NCBI GenBank assembly: GCA_034509925.1
Contig: CM067530.1
Span: forward strand, 7,504,001 to 7,568,000
Direction of reading: 5' to 3'
Origin: Hirudinaria manillensis
Lineage: Eukaryota; Annelida; Clitellata; Hirudinida; Hirudinidae
Length of the DNA stretch: 64,000 nucleotides
A program made the translations under genes and the position numbers. Positions 51,210 through 62,199 of this stretch are shown here, one piece after another (position 1 is the stretch's first letter; the number at the start of each line of letters is the position of its first letter). Under the pieces are notes generated by a model. That model searched no databases. It had not been told where the DNA came from and was given only the letters and a program-made list of their open reading frames with translations.

Positions 51210-52926
51210 TTAATAAGTGTTTAATTTCAGCCCGTTAATTACATAAACTAACCGAAAGAACTCAATGATTACATTCTGTTTGATTTTAAGTAATTTGAAG
51301 AAATTATTTTTCTTTATAAATCTTCATTGTGAGATTAATTGAGATTTAATGAAATAAATAAGCGACAATTGATTTTTTTCGTCTCATTAATCGAGTTGCA
51401 CCTGGATTCAGAACGTGATTGTGACTTTCCGTTCGAAGTCCTGTTGCTGGCGGGAATCATGCAGACGTCTTCGCAGGAGTCTGAAAGTCGCAAGAAAAAC
51501 CTTCAACCTTAGGCAACCCGATTAATTTTAAATGTTGTTTGAAGCTATTTTAACGACCATGATTTCAAGCGATTGATTTCAGATTGAATTCAGTGATTGA
51601 TTTCAGTGATTGAATTCAGTGATTGATTTCAGTGATTGAATTCAGTGATTGATTTCAGTGATTGAATTCAGTGATTGATTTCAGTGATTGAATTCAGTGA
51701 TTGATTTCAGTGATTGAATTCAGTGATTGATTGGGGTGATTGAATTCAGATTGGTTACGTCGGAAGAATTAAAAAAAAAACATAACAAAACAAAATCCAA
51801 AACGCTGACCTTTCGTTTCGTCGCTGGCAGTTTCAGCCTTTTGGGTGTCGTTATTGTTGTTATTATTGTTATTGTTGTTGTTGAATTCTCCTTCTTGCTT
51901 GTCTGCTGTATCGATGTCCACCTTGCAATAAATTCCCTTCTCCCTGATGCAAAACTCATCCCCTGAATTGAGGACCCTGTCGCAGACGACGCATCGGAAA
52001 CATTCGGTGTGGTAGATGCTATTCTTGGCTCTCATTACCAGGTCGTTTTCCTTGAACTCCACCCTGCACAAGCGACATCTTGCAGCGAAGAGTCTGAGAA
52101 GTAGATTTGACGTTGAGGTATTTGATGGTTGAAATTTTTGTTGTTTTTTTTAGCATCGATTAAGATGACGATGGAAATATCAGCCTTGTTTATGGGTCTC
52201 AATAAGTACCATAGTATGCATTACATGCACTAAGGATTTGGTTTTGCATTCTGTTGTGTCTTAATTAGGCATTACCACGGATATAACACATTAAGAATCC
52301 AACTTTCTCATCATGTAAAGTTCTATGAGAACATTGTTCTCGATATAGTGTGATTTTACTTTTCAAATTTCATTTTAAACTTATAATGATGAAAAGATGT
52401 GATAATGTGATTATTATTTGATTGTTAATCAAATAATATATTTAGCGTCCAGCGAAAGATTCCGGCATCATCATCGTTTTACAGGAAGAGACTTCACGAT
52501 GACAGTTTGTTCCTCTCTCTTGACGTGAGTCATCTCATGTTGCACCAGCATTTGCAAGTCAAACATTTCAAATATTTCCCGGACAGCACCTCATTCAGTA
52601 TGTCATAGTCATCGTCATCATCACAATCTTCATCATCATCTCCGCCATTGTTGATCGTAATCACCATCACCTCCGCTATCACTTCTGCCTCTACCATCGT
52701 CATCATCATCATCACCGTACCCATTCCACGCACCTGTTGTAATCCCTCTTGCAGTAAGTCTTGTCCTGTCTGACGAAGCAGGTTGAATTCTCGTTGAGAA
52801 CCTGTTGACACTCTGCACACTTGAGGCAGGACGCGTGCCACTCCAGGTCCGGTGCTACTTTCAGAATGTACTGGTCCAAGATCTCGGAGCCGCAACCGGC
52901 ACATTGGGAGATCCGTCGGCTGCTAT
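47210..52926 (-). CDS. ISL1: Islet (ISL/tailup) LIM-homeodomain transcription factor
   Basis: Islet factors specify motor neurons, endocrine cells and heart or pharyngeal tissue. Six minus-strand exons: about 52922-52734 (LIM1: [44 protein letters not shown]), 52093-51810 (LIM2: [33 protein letters not shown]), 51480-51402 (Ser-rich linker), 51139-50890 (homeodomain: [56 protein letters not shown]), 47728-47669 and 47533-47210. The homeodomain is nearly identical to vertebrate ISL1. Oddities are an 11-residue poly-Asn tract after LIM2, poly-Gln after the homeodomain, and a divergent, His- and Asp-rich C-terminus with only HPWKGL and AFQQLM recalling the Islet tail. The short first coding exon was not found; the LIM1 acceptor is uncertain by a few bases. 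Intron 5 is about 3.2 kb. Confidence 0.93.
51571..51750 (+). repeat. 26-bp minisatellite in Islet intron 2
   Basis: Units alternate GATTGATTTCAGT and GATTGAATTCAGT, about 6 double units. It ends about 60 bp before the LIM2-encoding exon. Confidence 0.9.
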
Positions 52927-54950
52927 CTTATCGGGTTATGAGGTCATGTTACTCACGTGGTGATGGCGATGATGGGGGTTGTGATGGTGATGATAACGAC
53001 GACGACGATGACTGTGATGACGCAATGGTTGTACTGATGATTTTTATAGGAACAATTTTTTGTTATTGAAGTCGAGAAAGGTCAGTTTGAGTAGACGATG
53101 ATTTTAGAAAGTCGAGAAGAAATAAATGAAGGAATTTAATGTTTATTTCGTAAGGCTTTTTGGGAGACTCAATATTTCAAAAAGTTCGAAGCTGAAGTTC
53201 GAAGTACCGACGATAACTTGTACCAAGGAAAGTTATAATTTTCTTTATTATTATTATTATTATCTTTTATTATCTTTTATTTAATCAAAATTGCATTAAT
53301 TGACATACTCTTGGAGTGATTTGATTTTCCACTCTGTGTCATGTTGAACAGCATTTATTCCAGGAAGAAGCAGAAGAAATCCATGAAAAATTTTCATGGC
53401 AGCACTCGATGCCATATTTATAAACATCTCCCGCTCATTCATCAAATCGTCTCCAAAATGCACACCTGTTGCCGCTACTGGAAAGACCTTCCATTGGTTC
53501 TTGTGCCGGAAGTAAATTTAAAATGACTGCTGCTCCGACCAATTGCATTTGAGCCTGCGACGATTTATGCAAACCTGCCGACCAATGGCGTTTCGGCACG
53601 GATAGATACGGTTTCACTTGGATAATCTCCTGGAACCTGTTGTTATTGTTTTTGTTGTTGTTGTTGCTGCTGTTTGTTCATCGATCAATTTGTCAATCAG
53701 AGACTCATCGAGCTTGTTTTTCAATCCTCCATCCATTCATGGTATCGATCTCTTCAGGCTCTTTTCCATCGATCCGGCATTCATTCATCCATCCACACAT
53801 ATCCATTCTTCCATTCTTCAACTCTTCTCTTCATTCAGTCGTTCCGGTGCAATAAATCAACCTGTGCTTTTAAATCGTCACGTACCGAACATCACCGGGG
53901 AATAAGGAGGCGACCTATTTGTTCTGACCGCACATCCATCTCCCCGGTGACGTCACAATTCCCAGTTTTACAGGTAGTCGGGACTTTATCCAGGTGACGA
54001 TGATGTCGAGTCATACGAGTCCTTAACACGTCTAAAAATAGGAGCCGGAAAGGTGAAACATCGAGCGAGTGAAGAAAGAAGCGAAGATAAAGAACGGATT
54101 TATGAATAAGACCGAATCCAGCAACTGGATTCTGGCGCGTAAAAGCCCAGACGTCGTAAATTGATGCTAAAAGCTCGAAGCTTTTAGCGCAGAATTCGCC
54201 GGCGCATCCAACAGAACGCAGGAATAATAGACAGCGACATCGTGTAATTGGCACTAATGCACTGCCTTATCGTTCCCTCTCTCTGCGAGTATCGCTGCTC
54301 CACTCCGTCCGTCCGTCCGGCCACGTCTGGCGAGCACTGCCGGTGCCTCTAGGTGTCATTCCGCCGGTGTCACCAGTTGAGAATCAAAACCAACAACCAG
54401 AATGACCAAGGGTTTCAAACGGGGACTTTTAATTTTCGCGGCCTTTTTTCTTTTTAATCGTCACGAATTTCGTTTTATTCGAAATTGGAAAAATGATTTT
54501 AAAAATCGTTTCTATTGAAATTAAATCTCTATTTTAAACCTAAAAAGCGAAACTTTTACATGAACTAGAAGCTTCTATTTTTGCTTTATTTTCAGGAAAT
54601 CATTTGAAAATTATTTCAGAGAAGTTATTTTAAAAATAAATTTTCATTCAAAAGTAAAAAAAAAACTTATTTAAGATTAAAAAAATATTTGAAAATAATT
54701 TTATAATATAAGTTTTAAAAACGACGACGACAAGGAACTACAGATTGAATTGGTTCGTTATGAACTCCTGCCAGGTTAGTTAGGCATTCGCCTTGTGAGG
54801 TCAGTTCAAGAGGTCATGACCTCGAATCGATGTTGAGGATGACCCGGTCACTTGGTCACCTGGGAATTTGACGTCACCAATTCCCATTCCGGATTTATTT
54901 CGAACAATAACAATGACAATAATAAGCTTCGTTTTAAAGATAATCGTTAA

Positions 54951-54983
<33 letters not shown>

Positions 54984-55522
54984 TGGTTGGCTCGAGCCTG
55001 GACCATCGATATATAAGTTCCATGATTAATAAATTAAATCCAAAAATAATTTTTAAAACAAACAATAGAAGCATTTGAAATAAACATATTATTTAACAAT
55101 TTGATTTGAGATTTTTAATATAATATAATATAATATAATATAATATAATATAATATAATATAATATAATATAATATAATATAATATAATATAATATAATA
55201 TAATATAATATAATATAATATAATATAATATAATATAATATAATATAATATAATATAATATAATATAATATAATATAATATAATATAACATAATATCGAT
55301 ATGGATAATATTAATATACATAGAAAATATTAATTGATAAAATAATGTTCCGCATTTGATTGCATTTGCGGTTCTTTTGAACGAACACGTTTGCTGTGTC
55401 CACAAACAAACGTGGATGGAATTGCATTCCGACCTTTTCATTTTTTTTATCTATTTTCGATCAATTTTTAGGCAGCTTCCATAATAATGATAATAATAAT
55501 GATAATGATGATGATGATGATG

Positions 55523-55556
<34 letters not shown>

Positions 55557-58127
55557 TAATAACAACAATAATAATAATAATAATAATAAATTGTTTCACA
55601 GAATAATTTTTATTCGAGTTTTAACCGCTAAGTATTTGTTGATGCTGTTGGTGAAGTCAAATTTCAAATCCCATTGAAGTGGCAGAAAACGAGTAGTAGT
55701 AGTAATAATAATAACAATAATAATAATAATAACGATGATGATGATGATAATAATTTCTTTAGGTTTTCTATTTTGATAATTACCTCACTAATGTCCTCAC
55801 GGCTGTCCATTCAATTGGTCATTTGACTTGGAATAAAAAATGAATTATTTAAAAATAGAAGAATTAATGGATACTCCAAAACTGCGTTTTCATTTCTCGT
55901 GACAAAAATTTGAGACACGACATCAAAGCAAAAGAATAACTTCGTGTTGGTAATTACACGTGAAAATCGATCATTAAGAAATAATTGATGAATATTTGAT
56001 TTTTACGCTAAAAAGAAGATTCTTATTCATGGGAAAATTCTTTGCAATGCTGCATTTAAAAGTGAGCTAAAAAATTAAAATAAGTTTTGATTGATTGATT
56101 GCTTTCAATCATCTTCTTTCAATCAATTCTTTGATTCTTTCAATCAGCATCAATCGAATGTGTGACATCAAACGAACCTTTGATGGGAACGCGAGAAACG
56201 ATGTGCATCATCATCATCATCATCAAGACCATTCCTAATTGAATGATTAGCAGTCATGTGATGTCATAATTGGTGCGCACAAAACGCATCCATCCATCCT
56301 GGTGATGATAATAGTACATTTCATTTCATAGTACGTAGTCCACTATCGGGGTTAAAATTTGCCACCATCATCATCATCATCTTCTTCTTTGTTGTCATCG
56401 TCATCATCACCACCATCATTACCATCAACACCTTACCATAAAGGTCAACGTTATGGCCATCAACAGGGCCTCTTAATTATTCATGATGTCGAGTTCTTAT
56501 CATAGAATTATCATAAGGATCCAGATAAGAGTGAATCAATACTGAAATCAGAATCCGAGAACCGAAACCACTTCCTCGGGAATTCAATCGGATTCAATCA
56601 AACTGAACTGCAGAACTTGGCAGTTAATTCCACTTAAAACGGACGCATTTCAATCAAAAATCAGAACATGCCACTCAATCGGTTAATTATAACTCCTGAT
56701 TGTTTTTGTCGTTCGAGGCAGACGATAAATTGCAGCTCTCACGTGACCTCGGCATCACCTCACGTGATCATCCTGGCAAGTGACAAACAACACTTTGGAA
56801 TAATTGTGACTACGACAAACAACGACCACGACGACCGAAATCTTTTCGTCAGAGTTGGAATATTTGGCGTCTCACCGTCGTCATGACTTCCGTGGCCGCG
56901 TCACGTCACTTGACGCAGAGAAGGAGTGACGGAACGACGGAGTAAATTGGACCGGGGCTGAACAGCACCCAGCCAATCACGGCCATTGTGCGAGATTCAA
57001 AGGAGATCGTCGATTAACTGCTGCAATTTCTCGGTTTTTTTATTTAATTTATTAAATAACAAACACGATTCACGTGCCAATTAGTGACGCAACGAGGGCT
57101 TTCTATGGTCATTCTTGATGATGACGATGACGACGACGAAGAGGAAGAAGAAGATTCGATTATAATTATGCTGCTAAAATATTGATTATGCACTCGTAAA
57201 ACCTGATTTTGATGCTATCAAATTAGTCATCACAACAACGAAAACGACGGTTAGCAATGTCACTGCTGACGATAAAGGTGTAAACAAAACGAACGGTATT
57301 AACAATATCAACAACGCTAAGAAATATGAACAACGACAAAAAAAGAAACAACGCCAAAAACAAGAATTACAAAATATACATAAATAGTATCTTTGGACTG
57401 TAGTGTCGTCGCTTGATGCAGGAAGCCACAATATGAAGGCAGTGCAAGAAATATCACAGAGAAGTTCTCGGGAAGAGTAGAATTTGCAAGTCGACAAAAT
57501 CCGGTCGCTCGGAGCCTCGATAGTAATAATAGTAATAATGGTAATAATGGTAATAATAGTAATAATAGTAATAATGGTAATAATCCAGCACCTGGAGGCG
57601 CGGTAGAGGTGCCGTAAACGACGGAAAAAAAAAAGAAAAAGAAACAATAACTTAAATTCCTTGCGGACTCAAATTTAGAAAACAAATAATTACCTTTTAT
57701 TCAATTTTTGTTCGGCTAATAGTCAAGTTAATTTATACTCATGTAATGGTCCCAGGGTGATCCCTGACCCGTCTGGGGACCTTAAATATTAGGAGAGGTC
57801 TTTAGGATGTCGGATTTTGTTGATTGGTGCAGGGCTCAATAAATATTTTAAAAATAATGGTAATATTGGTAATATTGGTAATAATAGTAATAATGGTAAT
57901 AATGGTAGTAATGGTAGTAATGGTAATAATAGTATATAATAGTATATAATAGCATATAATAGCATATAATATTAATAAGTAGCTCAAAAAACTCGGTCCT
58001 TTGACCTGCTTCCCTGTCGACAAAAGACACAGAAACGAGATGAGGACGCGAAGAAGCACGGAAAACAAAACGAACGAACGATCTTCGAGTGCCTGTCGGA
58101 CGAGAAACCTGGTCGAGAGCCGAAGTC
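52927..58127. other. Islet upstream region to nuclear receptor 3' end
   Basis: About 5.2 kb without a supportable coding exon. It should contain the missing first exon(s) and promoter of Islet on the minus strand. It is dominated by simple repeats: GAT/ATC runs near 52960-53030 and 56205-56425, AAT at about 54952-54982 and 55480-55750, a pentamer array at 55117-55290, and GGTAATAAT runs at 57520-57585 and 57853-57960. Open frames across these give poly-Asn, poly-Asp or Ile-Thr proteins that are artefacts. Confidence 0.5.
55117..55290 (+). repeat. TAATA pentanucleotide array, about 34 units
   Basis: Essentially perfect (TAATA)n over about 172 bp, degrading only at the right end (TAACATAATATCG). 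Reading it on the minus strand yields repeated YYIIL, an artefact. Confidence 0.95.
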
Positions 58128-60138
58128 TCAGGACGACCAAATCTCGTACATGAGTCTCGGCAGTTCGACTCGGCCGCTCCACTCCATGAGGAAGCCTTCC
58201 TCCTCCTTGGCGTGGAGTTCCTTGACAGACCTCATGTTGAGCAGGCAGCTGCAAACCTGTGCGAACCTCAGAGGCTGTTCCGGATTGTTCTTCTTCATGA
58301 GGTACAAGAGGCAGGTCAACAGAAGGTTCTGACCTTCCTGGACTTTCTCGGGGTTTTGCAACTTGCACATGTCTGCGAATGCAAACGAAGCCGTGAAACG
58401 AAACAAAAAAGATTTTCGAGACGAGAGTTTTGTCGAAGCTTCGGCCATCTTTTAAGCCGGCTTCGGTATTAGGCATCGCGTGAAATTCAAAGGAAATTGT
58501 CGGTTAACTGCTGCAATTTCTCGGTTTTTTATTTAATTCATCAGATAACGAACAGGGTTATCTAAAAGAAACCAGGTCGATGAAAAAACTGCACTCGACT
58601 GACCTGATGACATGACACACAGGCCAGCCAGGACGCACATCTCTTCGTTGTACGTCTGGAGTTTCTGCAGCTTCCCGACCAAGTAAAACACGGCGTCGAC
58701 GAATTCCTCGTCGTTCATCTTCTTCATGTCGTCGATTCCGACTATTTTGCCGCTCTGATAAATGAAAAGACCCTTCTCCACGTTGAACAACTTGTGGCAG
58801 AAGATCATCCAAGCCTCGAATTTTGTTGCTTTTGTGAATAAAATCGAAGGGTGAAAACATTACGGGCAATTGTAAATGTTTAAGGGATTTCGAGCGATTT
58901 TAGATTGTATATATAAATTATAACGATTTAATTACTAAAGTAATCTAATTAACTTAATCGTTGTCTTGCAATTGCACTTTCAACTTTCACACGGCTTCGG
59001 CACTTCGCACTTATTAATCCTCTTAAGAGCGAGAAGTTGAACATGAAATTAGATAATAAGATGAAATCACTCTTAATTAGGGCTATTTGATCTTCAATGC
59101 AGAGTCTGTTGAATCCTGGAATGGATTTAGCAAAAGAGATGAACTTCTTGATGGCCTTCTCCAGGTGCGGTATTTCGGCAATTATTTCCTCCTTCCTTCC
59201 GTCGACATCTATTCCGGTCGACATGTAGATCCTTTGATATTCATCTTTTGAAATGGGTCGCAACGGACCGAACACTTCGTTCTGCAAGGCCTTTTTTTCC
59301 TGGAAAAAATAATGAAAAAAAAACTTATTTTCAATTTCATTTTTAATTATTGTTAATAATAATGCAACAATCGCAGAGCAAATGGAATGAAATTCACCAG
59401 GTAATCTTTCTGTCTTTCAGGAAGCTGTTCAAAGAACTTGTCATCAAAGATGGTGTCTCTCATGTAGTTACAGGTGATGTTTTGTATTATGCTTTCCAAT
59501 TCTTCATCCAAAATTGGTGACTTTTCTGTCATTTGTGTATTTAATGGGGCATCTTTTTCACTATTACTGCAAACATTTTGAGGAGAATCATATAGTCTCT
59601 TGACTTCCCTTATATCTTCTGACCTTTTTTCATGTGTGTATCTTCCAGTCTTGATGGCTGTTGAGAAGTATAGGCATAAAATTTAATCATATATTCCAAT
59701 ATACAAAGCCACTAACGAAAATCTTAACCTTCTTTGCACATGCCAAGACTACGGCATTTGTTGAACCTGCAGGCTGAACATGAACTTCTCTTCCCAGGCA
59801 GTATTAAACAATTATTGTTATCAGCACAGACATATTTGTTTCCCCTTTGCAAGCTCCTTCTGAAAAATGCCTGAAAAAAAATTTACTGTAAAAATAATTT
59901 GGAACAATCATCAAAATAAGTTAAATCTTGTTATGATTTCTTATTTGCAATTTATTCAATTGTTAATAATTTAATAATAAAATAATTTTACCTTGCAGGC
60001 TTCACAGGTGTTTACTCCATAATGCAAGCCAGATGCTTTTTCGCCACAAACTCTGCAAGGTGGTAACATGGGTAATGCTTTCGGAAGCCCATCTTTATTC
60101 GATTTCTTTTCACTCTTTTTTATCATCCTTATACGCAT
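58128..60138 (-). CDS. Orphan nuclear receptor, NR1-like with a CEACKA P-box
   Basis: Ligand-regulated transcription factor family. Six minus-strand exons: 60138-59992, 59870-59729, 59657-59398, 59299-59071, 58828-58604 and 58372-58128, all phase-consistent, giving about 415 residues. The DNA-binding domain has both C4 fingers ([21 protein letters not shown], split by an intron after [21 protein letters not shown]...[15 protein letters not shown]) and the extension [12 protein letters not shown]. The ligand-binding domain shows the signature ([17 protein letters not shown], then [12 protein letters not shown]) and ends in an AF-2-like helix ([11 protein letters not shown]). P-box CEACKA is like that of ERR, while the finger and post-finger residues look NR1-like. 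No vertebrate or insect subfamily fits well. The start could be 60138 or the Met at 60126, and an upstream exon is possible. Confidence 0.88.
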
Positions 60139-62199
60139 GCATGCATGATAACCGATGTGAGGCTTTAAAATTCAAAACAGAGATGATGTCGAACAATCGT
60201 CGAAATACGATAAAAAATTAATTAAACAAATTGTTTATTTAATGTTCCAGCCTTTTTAAATGCCTTATAAAACGTCAAAAATCAATACATCTACACCCTA
60301 CGGTAGCTGCAGAGCTCAACAAGAACTTTATTTATAAATCAGTTGACTTTTAAACCTTTAAGTTGTAACTAAAAGTAACTTTCTGTTCAGTCGACCATAT
60401 TATTCATTTTTAATTCACCATCAAAGTCTAATTTAAAAGGTCTCAGCGCCAAAGTTGGCTAATTAAACCATTTGTGTTACTACAGGTGTATTTTTTGATT
60501 GGTTGTTTTAAATCGCGACAGAAATCAATTGAAAATTCAACTTCTTGAATAATAAATTCTCAACATTATAAGGTTTAATATCCTTAAGTACTTATATTAC
60601 TTTTTAAAGTAAAAAGAAGTCTTAAAAAGAATTAACTTAGACTTAGGGACTGTCTTCATTTATTGCGATGGAAACTTCTCCTAGAAGTTTTAAATTTGTT
60701 CTTAAGTTATAAGACTACTATTTAAAAGTTGTCAACCAATAATAATTTTAATTTTGATTTTAATCACTGAAATTCTAAGTTTCGACGTGTCGACCTGTAA
60801 AGTTGACCTGATTTGCGACAGAAATACAATCCAAATAAGTAGAGGTAATCCAGGTGATGGTTCTTCCATTTGCTTTAAGCATTCAAAGAATTAAATGTTA
60901 GCTTTGTTCTACATTTTGCTAATTTATTTTATTCCTAATTAAAATTTTTGATTGTCACAAAGTTGTGAAATTTCTCCAGGTAATTACAAATTATCCATCT
61001 GCATTTAAATATTCATGGTTATTACTTATGTTCCTAAATAGAAATGGTTATCTGAGATGAAACTTCTGGGGATTTGAAATGCGATGTTGCTGAGGATGTC
61101 CGGAAATTTTGCGAAGAAAAAGTAATTCTTAACTTCACCTTTTTCATCCAAGCATACCAGTCACTTGCTTGTTCATAAAAAAATACTTTAACTTGATTTA
61201 TAAATTCTTTTCTGGTAAATTTTGTAAAATGCAATTCTACAAGCAATACAAGTCTTGTAAGAATCATGCTACTGTATTTTAACATAATTCGTTGACGAAC
61301 ATAATCATCTACCATATTAACACTGCTTTGGACAGAATTCATGCCACAACTAGAAACCAAAAAACCTGGGTATATTTGAATTATTTGCCCAGTTATATAG
61401 TTAAATAATATCATCGCTAGTGTTATATAATAAACAGTTATTAGCAGTTAAACTAATTATTATATCTTGCAATTTACTTTTTGCTTTAAACTTTTAAATA
61501 AAAGGAAATTTATTTCTTAACATAAAAAGGTTTGTAATACAAATTCAAATCTACGAAAATTCGGGTTTAAACATTACAGGAAAGGAAAGTCTGTTTCGGT
61601 GAAAAGGGCACTACCACTCAAACTAGTTAATATTCACCAACAAATCATTTTTTTCCGAAAATGTTAATAATTGACCTAAATAAAACTGCAAGAAATTTTA
61701 TTGATCATTTTTTTTAAGAAAGGAGCCAACTGAATTTATATATTTATGGTTATTAATTCGATTTGGTCCATCGTAAGCGTAAACGTTTGAGTTTTGAATT
61801 GCATAGAAGTGAGATTTTGAAATCCAGACGTCTTTGTGTTGTGTTTTTATGTAGATAACGTTTCATTTGATTAAAATTTTATGTTTATTCTTGTTTTTAT
61901 TTTTGACGAAAGAAATGTGGTGGTTGAGAGCAGTCGATGTGTAAACTTTTATTATCAACGAACGTGGTTTATCATCCTAACGCATGTAAAGAAATATGGG
62001 GAATGATTTTAGTATTTCAGGTTCAATTTAACATTTTTAAGGTTATAAATTTAGTTTTGATAAGTTTTATATCCTTAATTTTGCAGAAAGATATATTTTT
62101 GCGAATTGAATTTTTGTAAAATTATGAATGCGTGATTTTTTTTTTATTACCTATGGAGTCCCGTGATGGTATTACAGGTGTTTCTGACAATCACCGACA
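60139..62199. other. Divergent intergenic region, nuclear receptor to PLA2G15
   Basis: 2 kb of AT-rich DNA holding the 5' flanks of two genes transcribed apart. One minus-strand open frame of 126 codons (61034-61414) is listed separately. Nothing else is supported. Confidence 0.55.
61034..61414 (-). CDS. Hypothetical ORF, 126 codons (weak)
   Basis: Uninterrupted ATG-to-stop frame, long for such AT-rich DNA, with a balanced amino-acid composition (WYAWMKKVKL, SSQNFRTSSATSHF). I recognise no family. No signal peptide, domain or splice partner is evident, and it lies in a divergent promoter region, so it may be chance or one exon of a lineage-specific gene. Confidence 0.25.
   Translation of the reverse strand: MILFNYITGQIIQIYPGFLVSSCGMNSVQSSVNMVDDYVRQRIMLKYSSMILTRLVLLVELHFTKFTRKEFINQVKVFFYEQASDWYAWMKKVKLRITFSSQNFRTSSATSHFKSPEVSSQITISI

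Noticed and set aside
51720-51966. 79-codon plus-strand hydrophobic frame
   Set aside because: Antisense of the poly-Asn region of Islet; Val/Ile-rich because of GTT/ATT repeats.
52530-53069. Asp-rich frames on both strands near the LIM1 exon
   Set aside because: Derived from GAT/ATC microsatellites flanking the exon; only the frame with the LIM1 zinc ligands is real.
55115-55441. 108-codon minus-strand frame of repeated YYIIL
   Set aside because: Translation of a TAATA pentanucleotide array.
57186-57685. Two overlapping minus-strand frames of 120-150 codons with IT or LL repeats
   Set aside because: Arise from the GGTAATAAT microsatellite downstream of the nuclear receptor; no exon-like borders or family match.
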